Of a DNA stretch of 29,580 nt, positions 13,980-23,248 are shown one piece after another. The notes beneath the pieces were generated by a model. The model did no database searches. It was given only the letters and a program-made list of their open reading frames with translations, and was not told where the DNA came from. The number at the start of each line of letters is the position of its first letter. The first letter of the stretch is position 1. Both the position numbers and the translations under genes were made by a program. Source of the stretch: Ruminococcus flavefaciens (GTDB taxonomy: Bacteria; Bacillota; Clostridia; Oscillospirales; Ruminococcaceae); assembly GCA_002309635.1 (NCBI GenBank), contig DBXO01000005.1, forward strand, positions 1 to 29,580, in the 5' to 3' direction.

Positions 13980-15179
13980 ATGAGGAGTTTTTCTTACGTT
14001 GCTCAGGATGCAAGAGGTGCTCAGAAAAAGGGCATCATGACCGCTGAGAATGAGCAGGAATTCTTACAGAAGGCCAAGGAAAAAGGTCTTTACGTTAAGG
14101 ATTATAGGGAAAGCGATTCAAGTGAAGCAAAATCAATCTACAAGTTCAAAACCAAGGAGCTGGCGTTCAACTGCAGACAGCTTGCGGCGATGCTGACTTC
14201 GGGTCTCACACTTGTAAAAGCCATCGATATTCTGACAAAAGAGCAGGAAGGCGAAAAGGCGCGAGCAATCTGGCAGGATGTCTACGAGAATGTTCAGAAG
14301 GGTGAATCCTTCTCGTCAACTCTGGAAATGCACGCGGGTTCATTTCCTCCTTTCCTCATCTCAATGGTCGGCGCAGGCGAGAGCAGCGGTTCGCTGGATA
14401 TCGTTATGCAGAGAATGTCAGATCACTATGCGAAGGAAAACAAACTCAAGAACACCATCAAGAGCGCTATGATCTACCCGATCATACTTCTGGTACTTTG
14501 TGTTGCCATTACCATCCTTCTTTTCACATTTATCATGCCTACATTCATTGCGATGTTTGAAAGCAAGGAAGACATGCCGTTCCTCACAAGAGTTCTTGCG
14601 GCTATCAGTAACTTCCTCAAGAAGAAATGGTTAATACTCATCGCTATAATCGCTGCATTGGTTGCAGGATTCATTTATGCGATGAAGGTACCTAAATTCC
14701 GACTTAAATTTGACCGGATGCTTATCAAGGGACCGGGCTTCGGTCCCCTTATCACAAAGATCTATACAGGTCGATTCGCACGTACACTTTCTTCACTGTA
14801 CTCCAGCGGTCTTCCCATGGTGGAATGCCTCCAGAAGTCGTCCGCTATCCTTGGCAACAGCTACGTTGACATGAAGTTCGAGGAAGTTATCGATGAGGTT
14901 AAACAGGGCGAACCTCTTTCATCAGCTATCACGCGTACGGAAATATTCGAGCCTATGTTCTGCTCGGTTATCTACGTTGGTGAGGAGGCGGGTGCTCTTG
15001 ACTCGATCCTCGAAAAGTCATCGGATTACTACGAAGAGGAATCCGATTCGGCAGTACAGCGTCTCGTTGATCTGATACAGCCTGTTCTCATTATCTTTAT
15101 GGGCGTAATCATCGGACTGGTAGTTTGCGGTATCTATCCTGCACTTTACGGTTCGATCGGAACTATCGAAAACGAATAA
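13980..15179 (+). CDS. pilC: Type IV pilus inner-membrane platform protein PilC
   Basis: 399 residues, standard for PilC/GspF. Two T2SSF domains are present: the first around residues 65-190 (LAFNCRQLAAMLTSGLTLVK, then FPPFLISMVGAGESSGSLD), the second around 270-395 (TGRFARTLSSLYSSGLPMVE, then IFEPMFCSVIYVGEEAGALD). Membrane helices are at about 160-185 (IYPIILLVLCVAITILLFTF), about 220-240 (LILIAIIAALVAGFIYAM) and the C-terminus (PVLIIFMGVIIGLVVCGIYP). PilC sits in the membrane, contacts PilB and PilT, and helps insert pilins into the fibre. The start has a GGAGGTGG ribosome binding site. It leads the operon, 19 bp before pilMN. Confidence 0.95.
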   Translation: MRSFSYVAQDARGAQKKGIMTAENEQEFLQKAKEKGLYVKDYRESDSSEAKSIYKFKTKELAFNCRQLAAMLTSGLTLVKAIDILTKEQEGEKARAIWQDVYENVQKGESFSSTLEMHAGSFPPFLISMVGAGESSGSLDIVMQRMSDHYAKENKLKNTIKSAMIYPIILLVLCVAITILLFTFIMPTFIAMFESKEDMPFLTRVLAAISNFLKKKWLILIAIIAALVAGFIYAMKVPKFRLKFDRMLIKGPGFGPLITKIYTGRFARTLSSLYSSGLPMVECLQKSSAILGNSYVDMKFEEVIDEVKQGEPLSSAITRTEIFEPMFCSVIYVGEEAGALDSILEKSSDYYEEESDSAVQRLVDLIQPVLIIFMGVIIGLVVCGIYPALYGSIGTIENE

Positions 15180-15198
15180 GAAAGGTGGAAATAAATAA

Positions 15199-16788
15199 AT
15201 GCTTTCATTTGATATTACCGATAGAAATATACGAGTTGTTAAAGGCGTTGAGAGCAACGGAAAGATCAAGATCAGCTCCGCTGCTACAGTAAGCGTCGAG
15301 GAGGGACTCATCGTCAACGGACATGTAAGAGATGTTCCCGCCGTTGCAACTCTCATCAACAACGTGCTCAAGATGCACAGAATGCCTGATAAGGATGCTA
15401 TCGTTTCGATCTCATCCAACCTCACGATCTTCAAGGAAATGACGGTTGCAAAGAGCAACAGGGGTCAGGATCTTCAGAAAGTCGTAAAGCTTCAGATGCA
15501 GGCTGAGCTCAATCTTGATGATTCCTACAGCGTATCATACATCATAGTCGGAGACGCAGACAGCAGCGAAGTAAGCGAGCCTTCATACAAGATCCTCGCT
15601 ACAGCTTGTCCTTACGAGATCGTAAACAGCTACAGAGAGATGTTCAAGCTTCTCACTATCTCACTGAGATCGGTTATGATCGGATGCAACTGTATCACAA
15701 AGGTTCTTCTTGCTGATACAAAGATCAGATCAAAGATGCCTCTTCTTGCAGTTCAGATCGACAACAACTTCATCTCGCTCAACCTCTATGAGCAGGGACA
15801 GCTTTCATTCTCACGTTTTGCTTCTATCGATGCAGCAGACTACGGTTATTCGGATGACTACGTATTCGAGGCTGTAAACGAGAACATCTTCCGTATGCTT
15901 CAGTTCCACAGAAGCCGCAATACGGGAGAGGCTATAGAGAACGTAATCTTCTACGGAGATACTCATGAGTATGTAAGACTTACCGACGAACTTGAAAAGC
16001 TCGACCTTAAGACAAGCCTCATCAATGTTCCTCCGCAGATTCACGGTCACGAAAATCTTGAATTCTCACTGTACGCAAATGCTATCGGTGCTATGTTCAA
16101 GAGAAACAGAGAGATCGAAAAGATCAACCTCCTTGAGACCGATTTCAGCACAGCTGTAAAGAACAAGATGAGAAGCGACAGCTCAGGAAATATCGCTATC
16201 ATTGCTTCAGCCCTCGGCTCTCTCGTGCTTGTAGGCGCTGTATGGGGTACACTGTTCTTCATGAACAAGAGTGTTGAGAACGATATTCAGGAGTGCCAGG
16301 ACTTCATCGACAGCCCTGAAACAAAGGCAAAGCAGGCTCAGCGCTTAAGACTTATAGGTCTCAGAGACACTGTAAATACATATTACACTCAGATGAACAA
16401 CGCTCGTGACGCTTTCCTGTCGCAGCCTGTATTTACAGGAGCTGTATATGAGGAGATCGAAAAGGTCCTCAAGGAGACCTGCGAAAAGGAGCAGATCGAA
16501 GAATATAAGATATCAACTCCTCAGTATTCTGCAGGAACGATAAATTTCTCAGTTACTTGTGATGCTAACAAGGAAAAGCAGGCACAGACGATACCGTCTG
16601 ACTTTGCTAAGAACCTTGAAGAGAACAAGATGTTTGAAGGCGCTACCTATGGCGGTTATGCAGTGACAACTGTTCAGAAGCAGGGCGAGGAACCGAAGGA
16701 TGTTATCAATTTCCAGACAACTGTAAAGCTCGTTCCGAATGAAAGTGCTTATCATCCGGATCCAAGCACAAAGGAGGAGAATAAGTAA
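15199..16788 (+). CDS. pilM: PilM-PilN fusion, type IV pilus alignment protein
   Basis: 529 residues, far longer than PilM (about 350). Residues 1-310 are an actin-like PilM: the phosphate-loop opening LSFDITDRNIRVVKG, then DAIVSISSNLTIFKEMTVAK and VVKLQMQAELNLDDSYSVSY, as in PilM/FtsA relatives. A single membrane helix follows at 331-355 (NIAIIASALGSLVLVGAVWG then TLFFM). About 175 extracellular residues follow, with a helical stretch and an alpha/beta end, matching PilN. One protein thus seems to supply both the cytoplasmic ring and its membrane partner. The stop and the pilO start overlap as TAATG, indicating coupling. The fusion reading rests on length and topology, not on a search. Confidence 0.87.
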   Translation: MLSFDITDRNIRVVKGVESNGKIKISSAATVSVEEGLIVNGHVRDVPAVATLINNVLKMHRMPDKDAIVSISSNLTIFKEMTVAKSNRGQDLQKVVKLQMQAELNLDDSYSVSYIIVGDADSSEVSEPSYKILATACPYEIVNSYREMFKLLTISLRSVMIGCNCITKVLLADTKIRSKMPLLAVQIDNNFISLNLYEQGQLSFSRFASIDAADYGYSDDYVFEAVNENIFRMLQFHRSRNTGEAIENVIFYGDTHEYVRLTDELEKLDLKTSLINVPPQIHGHENLEFSLYANAIGAMFKRNREIEKINLLETDFSTAVKNKMRSDSSGNIAIIASALGSLVLVGAVWGTLFFMNKSVENDIQECQDFIDSPETKAKQAQRLRLIGLRDTVNTYYTQMNNARDAFLSQPVFTGAVYEEIEKVLKETCEKEQIEEYKISTPQYSAGTINFSVTCDANKEKQAQTIPSDFAKNLEENKMFEGATYGGYAVTTVQKQGEEPKDVINFQTTVKLVPNESAYHPDPSTKEENK

Positions 16789-17579
16789 TGATAAAACTTA
16801 CATACAGAGATAAGATAATAGCTGCTATTATCCTGGCTATCGCAATTCTTTTGCTGGGCTTCTTTGCACTGGCAAAGCCGAAGTACAACGAGAAAAAGGA
16901 AAATGAAGCAAAGCTCGTAACAGTACAGCAGCAGAAGGAACAGATTGAGAAGGAGATCGCAGAGATCCCCGGCTTGCAGGAGGATATCAAGACAACATAC
17001 AAGAAGACAAACGATATCACAAAGACCTTCGTTCCTGTAGATGACGTCAAGAACCCTGTAGTTATCGATAAGTACATGCAGGAGCTTGCTGAAAAGAACA
17101 AGGTAAAGATTCAGACACTTAATGTTGCTTCTGCTTCCTGGACAGAAGTTCCATATTACTACAATGATACTCCCGATAATTTTGCTGCTGCAAGAGTCGG
17201 TGCTGATCTTAACGGAAAGATCCAGAATGAGATAAACAATGAGAGAGCAGAATCGCTTGCACTTTCGGGCAGAGCTAAGGGCAGCGTGCTCCAGACAAAC
17301 TATTCACTTACAGTCAAGGGCACAAAGAAGGCCATCTGGAACTATCTTGAGGATATCAAGAACTTTGACAAGGCTATCAATGCAAGAACAGTAACTCTTA
17401 CCGATTACACATTCGGCAGAGATGCTGCAAAGGCAGCAGGCATGGATTGGTCCGACGATGACAGCGATGAAGAACGTGAAGTTGAAGTTGGCGGAGCCAA
17501 GATCTCAAACACAACCACAGCTCAGTTCATGATAACACTTTATTCAGTATATGAAATGGATCAGCCTAATGTTGATTGA
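16788..17579 (+). CDS. pilO: PilO-like type IV pilus alignment protein
   Basis: 263 residues. A short cytoplasmic start is followed by one membrane helix (IIAAIILAIAILLLGFFALA, about residues 9-28). An extracellular coiled coil follows at about 35-65 (EAKLVTVQQQKEQIEKEIAE), then an alpha/beta domain with SLTVKGTKKAIWNYLEDIKN, which matches the PilO core (the sequence reads as a ferredoxin-like fold). The C-terminus is acidic. PilO pairs with PilN around the pilus machine. Its start shares bases with the stop of the pilMN gene (TAATG). The next gene begins about 80 bp later with its own ribosome binding site. Confidence 0.85.
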   Translation: MIKLTYRDKIIAAIILAIAILLLGFFALAKPKYNEKKENEAKLVTVQQQKEQIEKEIAEIPGLQEDIKTTYKKTNDITKTFVPVDDVKNPVVIDKYMQELAEKNKVKIQTLNVASASWTEVPYYYNDTPDNFAAARVGADLNGKIQNEINNERAESLALSGRAKGSVLQTNYSLTVKGTKKAIWNYLEDIKNFDKAINARTVTLTDYTFGRDAAKAAGMDWSDDDSDEEREVEVGGAKISNTTTAQFMITLYSVYEMDQPNVD

Positions 17580-17661
17580 TCTTAAGGCTGAACCAATGGC
17601 AAAAGCACCTAATTTCAAACGCTGAGTTATTAGAATTATAACTTGAAAGGCGGTTAGGAAA

Positions 17662-20574
17662 ATGAAAACAGAGAAGAAAAAACTACAGGGATCTGCACTG
17701 TTTACTGTAGTATCTGTCATGGCGATCCTTATACTCTTTCTGACGGGTACGCTTGCTCTGGCGACAGCTTCTAACAACAGAGCGCATAAGTCGTATGCGA
17801 TTTCTCAGGCGGATTATACTGCAAGGGCTGCTATCAGATCGTTCAGGGAAGCAACAATGGATACCACTGAGCAGGGAAGGAATCTTGTCCTTGCACTGCA
17901 TCAAATTGCTGCTTCGTCTAATGCCGATCTGGTATTCAGACCGACACTCACATTGAGTGATTCAACAATGGGTAATGTGGGTTACTGGGATCCGACTTCA
18001 GATCCTGCTAATCCAACTTGGGTTCCCAATGCATTAACGGTGTCTCACGTTCCCGACCAGTTTGAATATGTTTATAACGAATCAACAGGCGAGTGGGAAC
18101 CTTGGCGTGTTGTAATGGTTACAGCCACATGCCGTGTAGGTCGTGAAGAGGAAACTGTAAATACTTTTATCAGCATACAGCCTGATCAGGATATTTGGGA
18201 TGATGTTGAGCACAAAAAGAAAGTTAAAATCAAAGGCGGCGGCGGAAGCGAAGTTAAAGGTCTTCAGGAAGCAGGCGGTGCTGATTTCCAGAACGGTGGA
18301 AATATCTACGGCGGTCTCGGTGTAAACCTTGCAGCAGGAAGTAGTGGCGATCTTATCGTGCTTGATAACCAGTTCAGTACATATTCTCCGCTCAATTTTA
18401 TAAACGGAAATGCTTACCTCAAAACAAGTACATTCAATATTAATATAGAGGATAATGCAGGTGCAAATCCTCCGAGTGCCACTGTTATTACAGGCAGCTT
18501 TATTGCAAAGAATAATTCATGGATCCATGTAAATTACAAGATGAAGGGCAATTATACAAACAAGGATATTCCTTATTTCTATGTAGGTGGTGTTCTGGCT
18601 TCACCGACAGGTACACAGTTCCCGCTGGTAGACGGAAACGGCAGTCCTTTCAATGTATTTTGCGGAACACTTTATTGTCCCGAGCAGCTCACTGCAAATG
18701 CTGACTTTTATCTAATGGATAAGCCTTCGAGCAATTCATATGATGAGATAGATACAGGTGATTCTTGTGTAATGCCTGAAGTACAGTACGGTCATAATGT
18801 TCTCGGACGTAAGGACGGTCCAAGCGGTCTGCATCTTTACAACTGGGCGGCTGACACTGTAAACAGAAGAAATGATGATTACAGCCTTGGCGGAAGTATT
18901 TACTGCAACGGTGACCTTGAGATATGGAATGCAGTTATAGAAGGTGATGTCAGAGTAAAGGGCAAGCTTTCAATCAACGGCAATACAAGGATCAAGGGCG
19001 ATATCGTAGTAGAAAATGCTTATGAAAACGCAGGTAAGACAGGCGCAGATAGGATATCTGGGCTTACATTCGGAAATAATGCAACTCAGACAAGTGTAAG
19101 ACAGGGCTTCACCTCTGTAGGACATATTTATTCTATAAAGGATGGTGCAGGTCAGGTCGTTACAAGATTGAAGACTGGATACAGTGAAGCAGATGGTCTT
19201 TATCCAGGATGTGCCAAGGTACAGAACCTTAAGCTCGAAAATGTAGCGATAAATGATGCTCAGGTAGAGGAAGGCAAGTATATGTACGGCGGTAAGGAAT
19301 ATAGCTCGCAACCTTACTTACTTGTTGAACCTACCAAGACAGAATATGCAGAGGGCGAAACAGCTCCGGCAGCTGAACCTCCTGTAGTAGTAACAGATCA
19401 GTTCTCGTACTTCCAGCTTGATAAGGATAAAAGCCTTTTAATTGTTGATGAAAAGCCTGTAGTAACATACAGTGAATTTACATTCTATGATGAAGAAGGA
19501 AATGAGACTGATGAAGAGTCAGTAACAGGAAAGCACTATCTCGATCCAGAGGGAAACAGAGTAACAAGATATTCTGATGCTTTCGATATTGTATTCGATC
19601 CCAATAACCCCGATACATACGACGTTGCTTCATATCCTTATGAGGTATATCCCGACGAAATGACGCGTGAAAAGGTATACGGTGACGGTCTGACAAATGC
19701 AGGCAATAAAACAAAGATAATAACAACTCTTGCAGATGTAAGAAAGGGACTTAATATGGACATTTCATCGGGTTACTTCGATGATAAGATTTACACCCGT
19801 ATCAATCCATATGATTCGCTGATAGCGGCTGAAACTGACCCTGATCAGAAGGCATTATTGCAGCAGCAGAAGGCTGATCATACTTTAACAGGTACATTAA
19901 GCAGTGAGAAGGTAATCACACGTCCCAAGGACGGTGCAGAGTGGTATATCCTGAAGGACTATACTATCAGTGGCGATAATGCAAGACTTCTCATAGCTGA
20001 CAATTCATCCGAAGGTGCATATACAAATGCAAATGCTAAGTATAAGGGCGGTATCATCAGATTCTATGTTGAAGGAACACTTCTGATAGATAATCGTGCA
20101 TATATCCAGCTCCAGAACATGCCCACAAAGATTTCCTATAAGGATGACTTTGGTATAGAGTATTACTCGGGTGGATATGTATACGACCAGAATGATCCGT
20201 CAAAGAAGAATATCAACACAACAGAGGGCGGACTTATCAATATTCATAACCAGTCAATGATAGTAGGTTCTATAAAAGCTCCTTATATGAAACTGATGAC
20301 AAATAACAGTGACGGTAAAGGTAAGTGGGCGTTTACTTATGAATCGGAGAAAGGTGAGGTAGCAGATTTCTATCCTACACTGATAGGAAATGCTCTCGTT
20401 GATAAGCTTACTGAAGCACAGAACGGTTTCAATCTTTGCTTTACAAAATCAGGTAGTGGAAGCTCGGGCAACGAGGGAGAAAGCGGAGATACATACAAGG
20501 AAGAAACCTATACAACACATGAAATTGTTGATACTCAATTAGGACAGCTTAAATTCACATATTGCATGGGATAA
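17662..20574 (+). CDS. Large PilX/GspK-like pilus protein with beta-helix-type repeats
   Basis: 970 residues. The N-terminus is prepilin-like but atypical: LQG-SALFTVVSVMAILILF, with Gly before the predicted cleavage point but Thr rather than Glu at mature position 5. GspK and PilX-type proteins, which sit at the fibre tip, share this lack of Glu5. Residues 60-180 carry helical PilX-like sequence. The middle has stacked short strands (GGSIYCNGDLEIWNAVIEGD, then VRVKGKLSINGNTRIKGDIV) like bactofilin or right-handed beta-helix proteins. A long Asp/Thr/Tyr-rich domain and a Gly/Ser linker precede the end (QLGQLKFTYCMG). Position before two minor prepilins supports a tip or priming role. The exact function, including adhesion, is inference. 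Confidence 0.75.
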   Translation: MKTEKKKLQGSALFTVVSVMAILILFLTGTLALATASNNRAHKSYAISQADYTARAAIRSFREATMDTTEQGRNLVLALHQIAASSNADLVFRPTLTLSDSTMGNVGYWDPTSDPANPTWVPNALTVSHVPDQFEYVYNESTGEWEPWRVVMVTATCRVGREEETVNTFISIQPDQDIWDDVEHKKKVKIKGGGGSEVKGLQEAGGADFQNGGNIYGGLGVNLAAGSSGDLIVLDNQFSTYSPLNFINGNAYLKTSTFNINIEDNAGANPPSATVITGSFIAKNNSWIHVNYKMKGNYTNKDIPYFYVGGVLASPTGTQFPLVDGNGSPFNVFCGTLYCPEQLTANADFYLMDKPSSNSYDEIDTGDSCVMPEVQYGHNVLGRKDGPSGLHLYNWAADTVNRRNDDYSLGGSIYCNGDLEIWNAVIEGDVRVKGKLSINGNTRIKGDIVVENAYENAGKTGADRISGLTFGNNATQTSVRQGFTSVGHIYSIKDGAGQVVTRLKTGYSEADGLYPGCAKVQNLKLENVAINDAQVEEGKYMYGGKEYSSQPYLLVEPTKTEYAEGETAPAAEPPVVVTDQFSYFQLDKDKSLLIVDEKPVVTYSEFTFYDEEGNETDEESVTGKHYLDPEGNRVTRYSDAFDIVFDPNNPDTYDVASYPYEVYPDEMTREKVYGDGLTNAGNKTKIITTLADVRKGLNMDISSGYFDDKIYTRINPYDSLIAAETDPDQKALLQQQKADHTLTGTLSSEKVITRPKDGAEWYILKDYTISGDNARLLIADNSSEGAYTNANAKYKGGIIRFYVEGTLLIDNRAYIQLQNMPTKISYKDDFGIEYYSGGYVYDQNDPSKKNINTTEGGLINIHNQSMIVGSIKAPYMKLMTNNSDGKGKWAFTYESEKGEVADFYPTLIGNALVDKLTEAQNGFNLCFTKSGSGSSGNEGESGDTYKEETYTTHEIVDTQLGQLKFTYCMG

Positions 20575-20590
20575 AAGGAGGTATGTTCTT

Positions 20591-21157
20591 ATGAAAAAGG
20601 CTAAGAAAAAAGTCAAGGGCATGACTCTGATTGAAATGATCATTACAATAATGATATTCTCTCTTATGTGTGGAATCCTTGTAATGATTGGCACCCATAT
20701 TGATTCAGTGACAAGATCGACCAATACCATAAAGGATAAGATGGTAAAGCAGTCACCATATGCTGCAAACGGTAATACTTCGTATATCGGTACAGACAGT
20801 ATGTCTCATGACTTCCCCACAAGTGATATGGATATTACTCTTAGCTGGGACGGTTCATGGAGTGACGGAAGTTCGCCGGCTCCCGGTTTCGACATTGAGT
20901 TTGAGGCAAAGAGATTTATGACGCAGGATGTCGTTCTTGACGGCAGGACCGAAAAGTCAAAGGAGTATATCACGAACGGTCCCAATGCGGGAATAAATCT
21001 CGACTTTATCAGCTCCATAAAAAATAAGGCCGGTGGTGAAGAAGTCGACGAAAAGGCTCACGTAGAGGACGCACAGGCAGCAGCTGCTGCAGCGGCTACT
21101 TCAACAACTTCAGCTGCTCCGATAGTAACAACAGTAACTACTGTTGCTACTACATAA
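20591..21157 (+). CDS. Minor prepilin, PilV/GspI-J-like
   Basis: 188 residues. A class III prepilin leader is clear: basic MKKAKKKVKG, cleavage after Gly, then MTLIEMIITIMIFSLMCGIL with Glu at mature position 5 and Met rather than Phe at position 1. The globular part is short, with no obvious Cys pair. The end is a low-complexity Ala/Thr tail (about residues 158-188), unusual for a pilin and perhaps a flexible or O-glycosylated segment. It starts 17 bp after the GspK-like gene (AAAGGAGG present) and 15 bp before the next prepilin. PilD, encoded nearby, should process it. Confidence 0.85.
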   Translation: MKKAKKKVKGMTLIEMIITIMIFSLMCGILVMIGTHIDSVTRSTNTIKDKMVKQSPYAANGNTSYIGTDSMSHDFPTSDMDITLSWDGSWSDGSSPAPGFDIEFEAKRFMTQDVVLDGRTEKSKEYITNGPNAGINLDFISSIKNKAGGEEVDEKAHVEDAQAAAAAAATSTTSAAPIVTTVTTVATT

Positions 21158-21171
21158 GTGGAGGTGAAACC

Positions 21172-22263
21172 GTGAAAAAGTTGACTAAAAAGGGTTTCAC
21201 CCTTACGGAGTTAATCGTAGCTATGGCAATATTCTCGATACTTATGGTTTTTGTACTTTCGATCGCGGATCCTGTATCAAAAATATTCAAGAATGCAGCC
21301 GTAGCTGAAAAGACATATTCTTACGCAAATAACATACAGCTTTATTTGCAGACACATCTTGAGTATGCTGAAGATGTGGTTGTTGCTACAGGCGACCGTA
21401 TAGATACTCTCGGCAATAAGAACGGTAGTGTTGATTCAAGCGAGATCTATGATCTTGTTGAGAAATTCCGTCAGAACCATTTCCAGTATACGGTAATGCG
21501 TGCGGATGATGTTGACGAAACACGCTGGCTCAGCGGTCAGATACATACATTGAGATTATGCAATACAGGAACTAACAGAGGTCAGATAATGCATAGTATA
21601 TATCGCTTTGACTCAAACCAGCCTATAGATGCAGTAGATGATCTGGTACAGGCGGAGACTGCGGAACTTAACCCTGCATTCTTCGATGCAAGGGATTCAA
21701 GGTATAACTTCAGTTATGCACTGGGCTCAAACAAGTTTGTGAATGTTCCTGTTCCAACGGGCGGAGATTCAAAGGAAGCTTACAAGGCTCTCCAGCTTGA
21801 CAGAGACGGTGGAGTTCCAAATATATCTTCATCAAGCTTTGCTGTATCAATAGTTATTGATAAGGGCGGCAAGAACAATACGGGTTCCGTTGATGTTACG
21901 CAGAATGTGCTTGACGGAGATGGAAACATTATCGGTACTCAGAATTACAGAGCTTTCAAGGTACCTGCAACTGTTCAGGTAGCTCCGATAAACTTTACAA
22001 CTATAAATATGAGAGGAAACGCATGGGGCTATCAGAGACCGTTCAAAAAGGACGGAACTGATAATATAACCATGCAACCCAATCATGAAGCATATCTTGG
22101 CTGGAGTTACGCTTCAAACGATTATTCTCCCGCTAATCCTTCGCTGGGTCTGAGCCTCATATCCGCTGATATCAATTTTGACAGCGATATCTACTTCATT
22201 TATGCACTGTCAGACGAGATGACTCCCGCAGATGCAAGTAACATTGTACCTCCGGAGACATGA
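21172..22263 (+). CDS. Minor prepilin, PilW/GspJ-like
   Basis: 363 residues from a GTG start at 21172, fixed by GGAGGTG seven bases upstream. The leader is KKLTKKG, then FTLTELIVAMAIFSILMVFV, with Glu at mature position 5. A long globular domain follows, rich in Asn and Asp, with no Cys pairing evident (one Cys seen). Size and position after PilX/PilV-like genes fit PilW, a tip-complex minor pilin. A bidirectional terminator follows the stop by about 20 bases, ending the operon. Confidence 0.85.
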   Translation: MKKLTKKGFTLTELIVAMAIFSILMVFVLSIADPVSKIFKNAAVAEKTYSYANNIQLYLQTHLEYAEDVVVATGDRIDTLGNKNGSVDSSEIYDLVEKFRQNHFQYTVMRADDVDETRWLSGQIHTLRLCNTGTNRGQIMHSIYRFDSNQPIDAVDDLVQAETAELNPAFFDARDSRYNFSYALGSNKFVNVPVPTGGDSKEAYKALQLDRDGGVPNISSSSFAVSIVIDKGGKNNTGSVDVTQNVLDGDGNIIGTQNYRAFKVPATVQVAPINFTTINMRGNAWGYQRPFKKDGTDNITMQPNHEAYLGWSYASNDYSPANPSLGLSLISADINFDSDIYFIYALSDEMTPADASNIVPPET

Positions 22264-22284
22264 TGACAACTGAATAACAAAAAA

Positions 22285-22320
22285 ACAGGCAGCAGTTAAA
22301 TGCTGCTGCCTGTACTTATT
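22285..22320. terminator. Bidirectional terminator between convergent pilW-like and pilD
   Basis: A perfect 11-bp stem (ACAGGCAGCAG / CTGCTGCCTGT, 7-base loop, 22285-22313) has an A run before it and ACTTATTTTT after it, so it can stop transcripts from both sides. Confidence 0.9.
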
Positions 22321-22331
22321 TTTCACTTTTT

Positions 22332-23210
22332 TCATTCGGTAGCCAGTAAACTGAGATACCACTGAGCGATCTGGTTTCCGCAAAGCGAGCCGACGGCGAT
22401 TCCGATAGAAAGGAAAGGTCCGAAAGCGAACTTTGAATCCTTTGTAACATGCTTAACTATCAGGCCGCCGATGGAAGCGGCTACGATACCTATAAATGTT
22501 GAAGCGATAACAGCTTGTGTTCCAAGAAAAGCTCCTGCGGCGAACATCAGATATGTGTCACCAAGTTCGATGGCACGGAAGTCCTCACCGAATTTCTTTC
22601 TTATGACCGGTCTGCTGACTTCTCCTATTATAAAGAAGGGGACGCTGATGATAAAAGCACCGATAATGCGGCTTTTCAGTGTAACATCTCCATACTCGCG
22701 GGAGTAGAAAAGATGAAGCGGGATAACAAGGATAAGAATAACAGCCAGCATGCTGATGTATATATCCTTTGTGTCCCAGTCGATGAATCCTATGCAGATC
22801 AGCAGGGACATCAGAACGCAGGTTATTATGGATTTAACATTTATATCCAGAACCATAAACGTCAGAACATAGAGAAGACCGTTAAGGCTTTCCACTATAG
22901 GGTAACGCGGCGATATTCTTGAGCCGCAGCTGTGGCATTTTCCCCTCAGCATTATCCAGCTGAAAACGGGTATCAGATCAACAGGTCTGATCTTAGCGCC
23001 GCAGGTCATGCAGTGAGATGCCTTTTCCTTTTCTTCCTTTGTACGTCCTATTCCGAGTATCGATGGGCTGTTTGGATCAGGTAGTCTGTAAATGACTACG
23101 TTCAGGAAACTTCCTATGCAGATACCAAATAGAAATACAATGACGTAAAACATGATCTTGAATGGCAGCTCGGTAAATTCATTGTGGAGCATATTTTCAA
23201 ATTCAAACAT
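22332..23210 (-). CDS. pilD: Type IV prepilin peptidase / N-methyltransferase
   Basis: 292 residues, family A24. The diagnostic IGSFLNVVIYRLP follows the first membrane helix. The cytoplasmic zinc-type cluster has two pairs (CMTCG and CHSCG). FSWIMLRGKC and SPRYPIVESLNGLLYV are standard. Catalytic aspartates lie in IDWDTKDIY and in ELGDTYLM (normally GxGDxK; here the Gly before the GD pair is replaced by Glu-Leu and the Lys by Tyr, a mild departure). Several further helices complete the membrane enzyme. It removes the leaders of all prepilins here and methylates their new N-termini. AGGAGGGG precedes the ATG. It is convergent with the pilC operon and divergent from pilB. Confidence 0.95.
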   Translation of the reverse strand: MFEFENMLHNEFTELPFKIMFYVIVFLFGICIGSFLNVVIYRLPDPNSPSILGIGRTKEEKEKASHCMTCGAKIRPVDLIPVFSWIMLRGKCHSCGSRISPRYPIVESLNGLLYVLTFMVLDINVKSIITCVLMSLLICIGFIDWDTKDIYISMLAVILILVIPLHLFYSREYGDVTLKSRIIGAFIISVPFFIIGEVSRPVIRKKFGEDFRAIELGDTYLMFAAGAFLGTQAVIASTFIGIVAASIGGLIVKHVTKDSKFAFGPFLSIGIAVGSLCGNQIAQWYLSLLATE

Positions 23211-23248
23211 GATTTACCCCTCCTTCATATTAAAATGTACATAATATT

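Noticed and set aside
22515..22922. Long open frames on the plus strand opposite pilD
   Set aside because: They have no ribosome binding site and lie fully antisense to a well-supported gene, so they are reading-frame shadows.
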